This document shows, piece by piece, positions 25,437 through 33,244 of a stretch of 35,040 nt of DNA. Every line of letters begins with the position of its first letter. Position 1 is the stretch's first letter. This stretch comes from JALXCH01 sp964495805 (GTDB lineage: Bacteria > Calditrichota > Calditrichia > RBG-13-44-9): contig CAZBWV010000083.1 of NCBI GenBank assembly GCA_964495805.1, forward strand, positions 1 through 35,040. The letters are read 5' to 3'. A program made the position numbers and the translations under genes. Under the pieces are notes generated by a model that saw only the letters and a program-made list of their open reading frames with translations, was not told where the DNA came from and did not search any database.

Positions 25437-25612
25437 CGCTCATCTCCTTGTTTTATACGTTTCTTTTACCCGTTTCACGGATAACAGTTTCTTTTGCTAC
25501 CAGGTTCCATGCATACTTTTTAGAACCGTTTTCTGGGCACCTTGCCTCCGGTATTCTGAAGTCTGTCCAAAATCTAAGTCAAATATTTTTTCACCGAAAA
25601 CGCCCTGCTTCG

Positions 25613-25873
25613 TTAGCTCCATCGAAGAATGTATCCCACCAACAAAATTCCCAGCACGCCACTGATGTTTAACTTCATGGCAAAACCCAGGGTGAAGCGT
25701 ACCACTACCAGATTGATCTCCGCCGGACCCACACTAAATTCAGCAGCTCTCAGGAAGAAATCTCGCACCACACCGGCCGGTAAAATCAAAGCCAGTACCT
25801 CCCCCAATGCGCTCCCGACCAGAGCTCCAAGTACAAGCACCAGTAAAATCCACCACAAGTTTTTTTTGCGCAT
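25613..25873 (-). CDS. small membrane protein, DUF4321 family
   Basis: The 86 residues contain two or three hydrophobic helices: an N-terminal one after MRKKN, a middle region with LNLVVVRFTLGFAMKL, and a C-terminal one with SGVLGILLVGYILRW. The small glycine-rich motifs (GALVGSALGE near 16-25, TLGF) fit DUF4321, a short membrane family of unknown function. AGGAG precedes the ATG, which lies 14 bases after the purQ stop, so it is probably translated from the pur operon message. Confidence 0.7.
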   Translation of the reverse strand: MRKKNLWWILLVLVLGALVGSALGEVLALILPAGVVRDFFLRAAEFSVGPAEINLVVVRFTLGFAMKLNISGVLGILLVGYILRWS

Positions 25874-25887
25874 GGGGAAATCTCCTG

Positions 25888-26568
25888 TTAAATGGCCAAC
25901 GATTGAAAGATGGCTCGCCCATCCTCGGAACCCAGCAAATTCTCCATAGCCCGCTCCGGATGAGGCATCATTCCCAGCACATTTCCTTCCCGATTGATCA
26001 CGCCAGCAATATTTCCGATAGAACCATTGGGATTCGCCTCCCGGATAATCTCGCCCCGGGAATTGCTATATCGAAAAACAATCTGCTGATGTTCCTCCAG
26101 TTCCTGATATCCTTCCCTGCTAATAAAATAATTTCCCTCGCCATGTGCAACAGGAATGTTCAAAACCTGACCCTTTTCCAGCACCGACGTAAACCGGGTT
26201 TCGGCGTTTTCGGTGCGAATATACACATGTCTGCACACAAAACGCAGATTCTCGTTACGCAACAGCGCGCCCGGTAGCAAACCACTCTCGGTGAGAATCT
26301 GAAATCCGTTACAGATACCCAGTACCGGTTTCCCTTTTTTGGCAAACCGGACTACTTCTCCCATAATATTGGAAAAACGTGCAATGGCTCCCGCCCGTAA
26401 ATAATCGCCATAAGAAAAACCACCTGGCAGCACCACCACATCAAAGGGATTGAGATTACCTTCGCGGTGCCACACGAATTCTGCCTGCTCCCCCATCACC
26501 CCGGTGATGGCGTGGTACATGTCGTAATCGCAATTGGAACCGGGAAACACGATGATGGCGTACTTCAC
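25888..26568 (-). CDS. purQ: phosphoribosylformylglycinamidine synthase glutaminase subunit
   Basis: PurQ releases ammonia from glutamine for the FGAM synthase complex with PurL and PurS in purine synthesis. It is a class I glutamine amidotransferase of 226 residues with the triad Cys86 in GICNGFQ, His203 and Glu205 in MPHPERA. The N-terminal FPGSNCD and the PGGFSYGDYLRAGAI stretch are typical of the family. It starts at a GTG that overlaps the purS stop as GTGA. PurL is not in the window; the presence of separate PurS and PurQ implies a small-type PurL elsewhere. Confidence 0.97.
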   Translation of the reverse strand: MKYAIIVFPGSNCDYDMYHAITGVMGEQAEFVWHREGNLNPFDVVVLPGGFSYGDYLRAGAIARFSNIMGEVVRFAKKGKPVLGICNGFQILTESGLLPGALLRNENLRFVCRHVYIRTENAETRFTSVLEKGQVLNIPVAHGEGNYFISREGYQELEEHQQIVFRYSNSRGEIIREANPNGSIGNIAGVINREGNVLGMMPHPERAMENLLGSEDGRAIFQSLAI

Positions 26569-26816
26569 GCACTCTCTCCGATAATTTCGTATTCATAGTC
26601 TTCAATAACCGGATTGGCCAGCAATTTATTGCAGGCTGCTTCCACCAATTCCCGAACTTTGGCCGTATCGGTTTCTTCCACTTCCATTTCGATGTACTTG
26701 CCAATACGGACGTCGCGCACCTGTTCAAATCCTAAATGATGCAGCGCGTTATTAACCGCTTTTCCCTGCGGATCAAGAATGCCGCTCTTGAGACGAACCT
26801 TGACGATGACTTTCAT
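26565..26816 (-). CDS. purS: phosphoribosylformylglycinamidine synthase subunit PurS
   Basis: PurS is the small bridging subunit that holds PurL and PurQ together. The 83 residues, from MKVIVKVRLKSGILDPQG to EDYEYEIIGES, are typical in length and pattern, including GKAV and the IGKYIEMEVE strand. I place the start at the ATG at 26816, since family proteins begin here; the frame is open further upstream. The first 44 bases overlap the 3' end of pssA in another frame, and the stop overlaps the purQ start by four bases. Confidence 0.95.
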   Translation of the reverse strand: MKVIVKVRLKSGILDPQGKAVNNALHHLGFEQVRDVRIGKYIEMEVEETDTAKVRELVEAACNKLLANPVIEDYEYEIIGESA

Positions 26817-27558
26817 TCTTGCGATTTCCTTTGTGCTTTTCCTGGGTGTCGGGTGTGGATTTGCTAAAAAAGAGTCGCCATAATATGACCACAGGTCCCG
26901 AAAATACATAAGTTATGGCTAACGGGAAAAACGCCTCCTGGGGAAACAGAATAATTAAAATGGTTCCAATTAAAACGGTAAAGATCTTTCCTTTCTGGGG
27001 AGTCCCCCGCTGGAGCGAAAAATTGGGCAGCGTTTCGTAACGAATGTTGGAAATCATCAACACCGAAACCAACAAAATAAGCAGCAGAAAAACCTTCACC
27101 CAGCGCAAATATTCCCAGAACTGGATATTAAACACCAGAAAGGTCGCAATGGTCACTGCCGCAGCGGGAATGGGCAATCCTTCGAAATAAGCTTTATCGA
27201 ATCCTTTTAAGCGAACATTAAAACGTGCCAGTCGTATGGAGCCAAACACCAGCGGAGCGAAACTAAGGAGAAGTCCTACCGTGCCCCAGCTATTAAATAC
27301 GGCACGATATGCCAGATATGAGGGCGCAAAGCCGAAAGAAACCACATCGGCTAAAGAATCGTACTCCACCCCAAAGTTCGAAGCGGCTTTGGCGAAACGG
27401 GCTACCTTTCCGTCCAGTGCATCCAGTATGGCAGCTGCCACAATGAGCCATGCCGCTTGAGTAATTTTTCCGTTGGCCGCCGAAATGACTGAGAAGTAGC
27501 CGCAGAACATGTTGGCCATGGTAAATGCACTGGGCACCCAGTTGGTTTTTACTTTCAC
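26773..27558 (-). CDS. pssA: CDP-diacylglycerol-serine O-phosphatidyltransferase
   Basis: PssA makes phosphatidylserine from CDP-diacylglycerol and serine, the first step to phosphatidylethanolamine. The CDP-alcohol phosphotransferase motif is complete: Asp46, Asp49-Gly50, Ala53-Arg54, Gly63, Asp67 and Asp71 with exact family spacing. There are about seven to eight hydrophobic segments, so it is an integral membrane protein. The 261-residue chain ends in a hydrophilic, Lys/Ser-rich tail, part of which overlaps purS. Translation starts at GTG, overlapping the psd stop as GTGA. The next enzyme, Psd, is the gene just upstream. Confidence 0.96.
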   Translation of the reverse strand: MKVKTNWVPSAFTMANMFCGYFSVISAANGKITQAAWLIVAAAILDALDGKVARFAKAASNFGVEYDSLADVVSFGFAPSYLAYRAVFNSWGTVGLLLSFAPLVFGSIRLARFNVRLKGFDKAYFEGLPIPAAAVTIATFLVFNIQFWEYLRWVKVFLLLILLVSVLMISNIRYETLPNFSLQRGTPQKGKIFTVLIGTILIILFPQEAFFPLAITYVFSGPVVILWRLFFSKSTPDTQEKHKGNRKNESHRQGSSQERHS

Positions 27559-28205
27559 CGAAAAACTCCGATTATGGTTTCGCCACCTTTTACTTTGTCG
27601 CCCACAGATACATTCAGCTCCACGCTATCGGATTCAAAAAATACATCCACCCGACTCCCGTAACGTATCATTCCCATGCGTTCGCCCTTCTGAACCATAT
27701 CTCCTTCCCGCACTTCGCAGATAATGCGCCGGGCAATGATGCCGGCAATCTGTTTAAACAATACCCGGCGTCCCTGTTCATCCTGAATGCCAATGGCAGT
27801 TTGTTCATTCTCCAGCGAAGCTTTCTCTTTAAATGCAGCGAAAAACTTCCCCGGAATGTAACGGAAATAGGTGACCCGTCCACTGATGGGAATTCGGTTG
27901 ACATGCACGTTGAAAACAGAAAGGAAGATACTTACGCGGGTCACCTCCTTCCCGAAAAAGTTTTCTTCCCGCTCCCGGACAATCTGAACCACTTTCCCAT
28001 CCGCGGGGGAAACGATGGCGTCGGGATTCTCCGGAATAACGCGCTCCGGATCGCGGAAAAAATACATGTTAAACAGGCTGAAAATTCCCACCAGTACCGC
28101 AAATGCGATCACAGCCGGAAGCCGGGTCCAGATGGCCAGCACCAGAAACACCGCAAAAACCACCCAGCTCCCGACAACGATTCCCAGCCCATATCGTGTT
28201 ATCAT
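27555..28205 (-). CDS. psd: phosphatidylserine decarboxylase
   Basis: Psd converts phosphatidylserine to phosphatidylethanolamine and works next after PssA. It is of the short (about 216-residue) type found with PssA, with two N-terminal membrane helices. FFRDPER and the NVHVNR motif with its active-site His are present. The self-cleavage site that creates the pyruvoyl group is the Gly-Ser in RYGSRVDVFF (Gly183-Ser184 from the ATG at 28205). A TTG two codons earlier is another possible start; AGGAG lies somewhat far upstream of both. The stop overlaps the pssA start. Confidence 0.94.
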   Translation of the reverse strand: MITRYGLGIVVGSWVVFAVFLVLAIWTRLPAVIAFAVLVGIFSLFNMYFFRDPERVIPENPDAIVSPADGKVVQIVREREENFFGKEVTRVSIFLSVFNVHVNRIPISGRVTYFRYIPGKFFAAFKEKASLENEQTAIGIQDEQGRRVLFKQIAGIIARRIICEVREGDMVQKGERMGMIRYGSRVDVFFESDSVELNVSVGDKVKGGETIIGVFR

Positions 28206-28226
28206 CAACAAATCAGCATTCTCCTG

Positions 28227-28931
28227 TTATCCAATTAAACGCTCTTTTAACGCCGGATAAACGGTTTTGGCGGTAGCAGCTGTGAGCTCAAAAGCCTTTC
28301 TGTCCAGCGTTCCATCCGGTTTGTTCTCCCACAGGGTAAAAGTATCCGGCGAAATTTCGTCAGCCAGCACCACCTGATTCCCAACCTTACCAAACTCCAT
28401 GGTAAAGTGAGCCAGCGTCATTTGCTTACGCAGGAAGAAGGATTTGAGTACCGCATTGACCTTGGTACCGATGCGGATCATTAAGTTCATATCGTTGCGT
28501 TCGCATAATCCCAACGCATACGCGTGGTAATCGTTAATCAATGGGTATTTCAGTTTGGCATTTTTCAGATAAAGCTCCAGAACCGGTGTTTCCAGCTGGG
28601 TCCCATCCTTCAATCCTAAACGTTTGCTCAGGGTGCCGGAAGCATAGTTCCAGATGACCATTTTTAAATTGAACATGCTGGCTTTGCGCACCAGAATGCT
28701 TTTTTCGTCCAGCTTGCGCACAAAATGAGTAGGTACGTTGTAGCTGGTTAAATATTGAAACAAATAAGCTGTAATTTCAGCGTTAATGGCACCTTTGCCC
28801 TTCACTTTTTCCCCTTTGGTGCTTACCGATTGGGGAAGCACATCCAGAAATTCCATAATTAGCTGTTCGGGATCATCAGTTGTGTACAGCTTTTTGGTTT
28901 TTCCTTCCAGGAACGTCTCTTTGATTTTCAC
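28227..28931 (-). CDS. purC: phosphoribosylaminoimidazole-succinocarboxamide synthase
   Basis: PurC joins aspartate to CAIR with ATP to give SAICAR. The 234 residues show the N-terminal FLEGKTKKLY loop, the FVRKLDEKSILVRK segment and the second family signature LADEISPDTFTLW. The length is typical. It begins at a GTG with GGAGG about seven bases upstream, 15 bases after the purB stop, and psd follows after some 21 bases. It belongs to the mixed purine and phospholipid operon. Confidence 0.97.
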   Translation of the reverse strand: MKIKETFLEGKTKKLYTTDDPEQLIMEFLDVLPQSVSTKGEKVKGKGAINAEITAYLFQYLTSYNVPTHFVRKLDEKSILVRKASMFNLKMVIWNYASGTLSKRLGLKDGTQLETPVLELYLKNAKLKYPLINDYHAYALGLCERNDMNLMIRIGTKVNAVLKSFFLRKQMTLAHFTMEFGKVGNQVVLADEISPDTFTLWENKPDGTLDRKAFELTAATAKTVYPALKERLIG

Positions 28932-28946
28932 TTTGAGCCTCCAGTT

Positions 28947-30242
28947 TTATATCAGTTGCAACCGTTTAAAGATATAATTTACATTTTTTAGTCGATTTTC
29001 CAAATTACAAATTAAATCTATTTCTTTTTCGGACAGATAGCGGGTGACTTCTTCGTCTTGTTTCAGCCGGGTTGGGAAGTCGGTTCCGGTTTCCCACACT
29101 TTCAGAGCATTCCGTTGCACAATCCGGTACGCTTCTTCCCGGGTCAGGCCTTTTTCAATGAGTTTGAGCAGCACCGGTTGGGAGTAGATCAGTCCGTGAG
29201 TCAGCTCCAGATTTTGCCGCATGCGCTGGGGATGCACCACCAGGCCCTGAATAACCTGGATGGTTTTATGCAACATGTAGTACAGTGTCATGGTGGCATC
29301 GGGGATGATGATGCGTTCGACGGAGGAATGGGAGATGTCCCGTTCGTGCCACAACGCCAGATTCTCCATACCGGTGGTGGCATACCCACGGAGCAGCCGG
29401 GCCATTCCGCTAATACGTTCGCATACGATGGGATTTTTCTTGTGCGGCATGGCAGAGGAGCCTTTCTGCCCCTTGCCGAACGGTTCTTCCACTTCCAGCA
29501 CTTCCGTTTTTTGTAAATGGCGAATCTCCGTGGCAATTTTTTCCAGATTTCCGCCAATTGTTGCCAGAGCATTCAGATAATCGGCGTGGCGGTCTCGTTG
29601 AATAATTTGGGTGGAAATCGGTGCGGGACGGAGTCCTAATTTCTGGCACACGTATTCTTCCACCGCCGGGTCCAGATGGTCGAACGTGCCTACCGCACCG
29701 GATATCTGTCCCACAGAGATGATGTCGATGGCGCGTTGAAGCCGTTGGATACTGCGAAGAGTGTCACTGTACCACAACGCTAATTTTAAACCAAAGGTAA
29801 TGGGTTCGGCATGGACGCCATGGGTGCGCCCAACCATTACGGTATCTTTAAATTCTACGCTGCGGGTTTTTAGTACATCCCGTAGCTGGTAAAGTTTTTC
29901 CAGAATCAGCTCACCAGCCTGTTTCATCTGTACAGCCAGAGCGGTGTCCAGCACGTCGGAGGAGGTCATTCCATAATGGATAAACCGGGAGGCCGGACCG
30001 ACATATTCCGCCACGTTGGTTAAAAAAGCAATGACATCGTGCTGCACGGTCTGTTCTATTTCCAAAATTCGTTGCACATCGAAGCGGGCTTTCTGGCGAA
30101 TTTCTTCCACCGCATCAGCCGGGATACGTCCCAATCTGGCCTGGGCTTCGCAGGCAAAAATTTCAATATCCAGCCAGATGCGATATTTGTTCTCTTCCTC
30201 CCAGATGCTGGATATTTCCGGTAATTTGTATCGATCAATCAT
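28947..30242 (-). CDS. purB: adenylosuccinate lyase
   Basis: PurB removes fumarate from SAICAR and from adenylosuccinate, so it acts twice in purine synthesis. The 431 residues carry the fumarase/aspartase superfamily landmarks: TSSD at 93-96, GRTHGVHAEP with His141, and the flexible signature loop SSAMPHKKNP at 262-271 that carries the catalytic serine. The product length suits the Bacillus-like subgroup. The ATG overlaps the degP stop as ATGA, so translation is probably coupled to the protease gene, and purC follows 15 bases on. Confidence 0.97.
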   Translation of the reverse strand: MIDRYKLPEISSIWEEENKYRIWLDIEIFACEAQARLGRIPADAVEEIRQKARFDVQRILEIEQTVQHDVIAFLTNVAEYVGPASRFIHYGMTSSDVLDTALAVQMKQAGELILEKLYQLRDVLKTRSVEFKDTVMVGRTHGVHAEPITFGLKLALWYSDTLRSIQRLQRAIDIISVGQISGAVGTFDHLDPAVEEYVCQKLGLRPAPISTQIIQRDRHADYLNALATIGGNLEKIATEIRHLQKTEVLEVEEPFGKGQKGSSAMPHKKNPIVCERISGMARLLRGYATTGMENLALWHERDISHSSVERIIIPDATMTLYYMLHKTIQVIQGLVVHPQRMRQNLELTHGLIYSQPVLLKLIEKGLTREEAYRIVQRNALKVWETGTDFPTRLKQDEEVTRYLSEKEIDLICNLENRLKNVNYIFKRLQLI

Positions 30243-31465
30243 CGCTCTTCCGGTTGTTTGATGAGTTTTACGTGAATTTTCAGGGTCCGATTTCCCCGTA
30301 ATATGGTGAAGGTAAGCACATCCCCCACCTGATAATCTGCATTGGTGAGAATCTGGAGCAGAGATTGGGTATCCACTACCTGATGTCCATCCAGTTTAAC
30401 GATAATGTCTTCCGGTTGCAAACCGGCTTGATCTGCCGAACTTCCCCGTTCCACCTGGGTGATAATAACGCCCTGTTCCACATCCAATCCCAGCGCCCGG
30501 CTAATGAAGGGATTCAGGTCCTGCACCCGAATTCCCAGCCAGTAGTTGCGGTCCACCCCACCCTGCGCTTTGAGCTGAGCCACCACTTTTTTGATGCGGT
30601 TGATAGGAATGGCGAACCCGATGCCGACAAAACCTTCTTGATAGCTGCTGCCGGTGTAGATGAAAGTGTTCATGCCGATAACCTGCCCCAGTGCGTTCAC
30701 CAGTGGTCCACCACTGTTTCCGTGGTTAATGGCAGCGTCCGTTTGAATCATATCCATGTAAATGCGGTTACTTTCCGGTACTCGTCCCCAATCCACATTG
30801 GTGGCACTGATAATTCCCGCGGTAACGGTGGGTTTGGCATCCAGTTCGAACAACCCAAAGGGATTGCCCAGAGCAATCACCCATTCCCCTACAATCAGAT
30901 CATCGGAGTCGCCCATTTTCAGGTAAGGGAAGTTCTCCCCTTCAATTTTAAGCAGCGCAATGTCCGAAACGTGGTCCACCCCTACCAGAGTGGCATCGTA
31001 GCGTTTACCCCCCTCCAGGGTAACCACAATTTTTTTAGCATCCTGGACGACATGTTCATTGGTTAATAAATATCCGTCCGGCGAAATGAAGAACCCGCTT
31101 CCCAGGCTCTGGATGGGTTTTTCGTAAATCTGATCGCGGAAAAGCTGAGGCATCAGCGCTCGCCAGAGGGGATCATCGGTGTAGAAGGGACTCCGCACCA
31201 CGTATCGCTTTACCTGCAGAACGTTAATTCCCACCACCGCAGGTCGGGCAATAGCAGCGGCTCGGGTTAATGCGGTCTCCCGACTGTGATGAGCCTGTCG
31301 GTTTGCCTGCGCCAGGCCGGCAGTGTCCGATTGAGCGTACAGATTTTTCAGGAATAAACTGTCGCCGCTTTTTTTCTCGCCCGTCGTCTGGTTACCACAA
31401 CCAATGAGAAGCCCCATCAGCAACCAGACCATTGCGGTGACGATGAACGTTAATTTTTGACTCAT
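30239..31465 (-). CDS. HtrA/DegP-family serine protease, lipoprotein, one PDZ
   Basis: This trypsin-like envelope protease probably degrades or refolds damaged proteins. From the ATG at 31465 the 408 residues start with a lipoprotein signal peptide whose lipobox LIGC makes Cys23 the lipidated residue. The catalytic triad is His138 in TNEHVV, Asp168 in SDIALLK and Ser251 in GNSGGPL. A single PDZ domain (about 305-395) closes the protein; DegP of E. coli has two, and DegS-type proteins one. GAGGA lies just before the ATG. It is the gene before purB and overlaps it. Lipidation is less usual for the family. I leave the gene symbol blank, as DegP, DegQ and DegS cannot be told apart here. Confidence 0.92.
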   Translation of the reverse strand: MSQKLTFIVTAMVWLLMGLLIGCGNQTTGEKKSGDSLFLKNLYAQSDTAGLAQANRQAHHSRETALTRAAAIARPAVVGINVLQVKRYVVRSPFYTDDPLWRALMPQLFRDQIYEKPIQSLGSGFFISPDGYLLTNEHVVQDAKKIVVTLEGGKRYDATLVGVDHVSDIALLKIEGENFPYLKMGDSDDLIVGEWVIALGNPFGLFELDAKPTVTAGIISATNVDWGRVPESNRIYMDMIQTDAAINHGNSGGPLVNALGQVIGMNTFIYTGSSYQEGFVGIGFAIPINRIKKVVAQLKAQGGVDRNYWLGIRVQDLNPFISRALGLDVEQGVIITQVERGSSADQAGLQPEDIIVKLDGHQVVDTQSLLQILTNADYQVGDVLTFTILRGNRTLKIHVKLIKQPEER

Positions 31466-31497
31466 AATCAATTCCTCAAATTGATCTTAATCTCCCC

Positions 31498-31547
31498 CGA
31501 TCCGGGGCATCCGGATTATCAGAACCGTTCCCACCTGCTGGGAGAAC
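31498..31547. other. two short hairpins between tal and the HtrA gene
   Basis: ATCCGG (31500-31505) pairs with CCGGAT (31511-31516), and gttccca (31527-31533) pairs imperfectly with tgggagaac (31539-31547). No T run follows on the minus strand, so they are not clear terminators; they may attenuate or process the message. Confidence 0.3.
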
Positions 31548-31561
31548 AGTTGTAGCGGATG

Positions 31562-32206
31562 TTATCTTTTTATTTTTTTCCAATCATTCAGGAACCGTTC
31601 AATACCGATATCGGTGAGAGGGTGCTGAAATAGTTTGTTGATGACCGCAAAGGGCATGGTCACAATATCCGCTCCCATCAAAGCAGCCTGCACCACATGC
31701 ATGGGATGCCGCACACTGGCCACCAATATTTCGGTATCGAATTGATAATTGGTGTAAATGGTAACAATTTGTTCGATGAGATGCATGCCATCCTGACTGA
31801 TGTCGTCCAGGCGGCCCACAAAGGGACTGACAAAGGTGGCACCGGCTTTAGCAGCAAGCAATGCCTGAGTGGGACTGAACACCAGCGTTACATTGGTCTT
31901 AATGCCATCCGAGCTAAGTGTTCGCACAGCTTTGATGCCGTCCCGGGTCATGGGAATTTTAATAACCAGATTCTCTGCCAGTTTTGCCAGTTCGCGCGCT
32001 TCCTGAACCATCCCCTGGTAATCGGTGGCAATCACTTCTCCGCTCACCGGTCCGGGTACAATCCGACAAATTTCCTTCAGATTTTCGTACGGATCACCCG
32101 GTTCCCGGGAGAGCAAAGTAGGGTTGGTGGTAACGCCGTCCAGAATTCCTAATTCAGCTGCTTCACGAATTTCCTTCAGATTTGCCGTATCAATGAAAAA
32201 CTTCAT
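31562..32206 (-). CDS. tal: transaldolase, small TalC/fructose-6-phosphate-aldolase type
   Basis: This class I aldolase moves a dihydroxyacetone unit between sugar phosphates in the non-oxidative pentose phosphate pathway. The 214 residues are the short type; the Schiff-base Lys83 is in IKIPMT, and DGVTTNPTLL (near 23-32) and the KTNVTLVFS strand are conserved. Enzymes of this subgroup act either as transaldolase or as fructose-6-phosphate aldolase; Phe/Tyr choice deciding this was not resolved. The ATG at 32206 has AGGAG at proper spacing. The longer upstream frame runs into the repeat array and is not used. It precedes the HtrA gene by 96 bases. Confidence 0.92.
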   Translation of the reverse strand: MKFFIDTANLKEIREAAELGILDGVTTNPTLLSREPGDPYENLKEICRIVPGPVSGEVIATDYQGMVQEARELAKLAENLVIKIPMTRDGIKAVRTLSSDGIKTNVTLVFSPTQALLAAKAGATFVSPFVGRLDDISQDGMHLIEQIVTIYTNYQFDTEILVASVRHPMHVVQAALMGADIVTMPFAVINKLFQHPLTDIGIERFLNDWKKIKR

Positions 32207-32509
32207 TGTCCGATTCTCCTTTTTTGGTTTTCTCATCTCTGATTCCACAACTATCCGGGACCATAGGGATGGTGGCGAAGGGTATAGGGGAATGAGGGGA
32301 ATAGGGGGAAGAAGGGATATAAGGGAAATAAGGGAGATAAGGGATATAAGGGAGATAGGGGATATAAGGGATATTGTGGAGGTTGAAATTCGGGATGGTA
32401 AGAAAAACGAAAGAAATGATTTTGTTCCGATACCTGATCAGAATGCGCCGGTAGCGCTCCAAATTTTTCTTCCCTATTAACCCTATCATCAGCATTTTTT
32501 ACCTTTCTA
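32207..32509. other. 303-bp gap between truA and tal with a repeat array
   Basis: The part nearest tal holds its ribosome site and about 80 bases of leader, then the second 9-bp array at 32287-32377. The remaining 130 bases to the truA stop are AT-rich and show no gene or clear hairpin. Any promoter for the tal-to-purQ run probably lies here. Confidence 0.55.
32287..32377. repeat. 9-bp G-rich tandem array, copy 2
   Basis: Ten units of the same 9-bp motif as copy 1 have G runs starting near 32287, 32296, 32305, 32314, 32323, 32332, 32341, 32350, 32359 and 32368. Units such as GGGATATAA and GGGAGATAA are shared exactly with copy 1. It lies about 80 bases upstream of the tal start, again with the C-rich strand in the sense of the downstream gene. 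The potential for G-quadruplex formation is the same. Confidence 0.92.
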
Positions 32510-33244
32510 TTAATACACCACTTCCTCCAGGAACAATCCTTTTGCCGGGGCGGCTTCGCCAGCCAGTGTTCGATCCCGGGAGCGAAAGATGTCCTGAAAT
32601 TCCTGCACGGAGAAGCGCCCCCGTGCCACATCCATCATGGTTCCCACCAGCGTGCGAACCATACCGTGCAAAAAACGGTTTGCCACAATTCGAAACACCA
32701 GAAAATCCTCTCGCCGGAACCACCGGGCTTCGTACACCCGACAGCGTTTGTGGTCACTCTGTACTTCCATGCGAGAGAAAGCACCAAAATCGTGTTCCCC
32801 GGTGAGCATATCTGCCAGTGTGCCTAACACCGATTCATCAAACCTGGGAAAAAACTGCCAGCAATAATGACGGAAGATGGCTGTGCGTTCGGTTAAAATA
32901 TAATAGTGGTACACCCGTTTTTGCGCACTAAAACGGGCATGGAATTCCGGCTCAGCTTCCTCCGCCCGCTTGACCACCACATCCCGCGGTAAATAGGCAT
33001 TGATACCCATGTAAATGTTGTGCAACGGCAACCGGCTTTGCGTGCGGAAATTGGCCACCTGCCCACGGGCATGGACACCAGCATCAGTTCGCCCTGCTGC
33101 CACGACCGATACCGTCTCCTGAGTTAACCTGGCAATGGCTTCTTCCACGACCTGCTGAACACTCCGGGCATTGTCCTGACGTTGCCAGCCGTGATAATTC
33201 GTACCGTCATATTCAATTAACAGTTTGATGTTCCGTTCGGTCAT
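32510..33244 (-). CDS. truA: tRNA pseudouridine synthase A
   Basis: TruA makes pseudouridine at positions 38-40 of tRNA anticodon arms. The 244 residues contain the catalytic Asp54 in AGRTDAGVHARGQ, the N-terminal EYDGTNYHGWQRQ strand, the YHYYI stretch and the C-terminal FLHGMVRTLVGTM motif. I choose the ATG at 33244 because it overlaps the ecfT stop as ATGA; a GTG five codons earlier is possible. The ecfT-truA order is also seen in Firmicutes, where it follows two ecfA genes. Confidence 0.97.
   Translation of the reverse strand: MTERNIKLLIEYDGTNYHGWQRQDNARSVQQVVEEAIARLTQETVSVVAAGRTDAGVHARGQVANFRTQSRLPLHNIYMGINAYLPRDVVVKRAEEAEPEFHARFSAQKRVYHYYILTERTAIFRHYCWQFFPRFDESVLGTLADMLTGEHDFGAFSRMEVQSDHKRCRVYEARWFRREDFLVFRIVANRFLHGMVRTLVGTMMDVARGRFSVQEFQDIFRSRDRTLAGEAAPAKGLFLEEVVY

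Noticed and set aside
32207..32248. Longer start for tal at 32248
   Set aside because: The added residues are hydrophilic and family members begin at MKFFIDTA; the ATG at 32206 has a good AGGAG site.
32190..32631. Similar repeat-coded open frames across the second array
   Set aside because: Same artefact; they also overlap the 3' end of truA and the tal leader in wrong frames.
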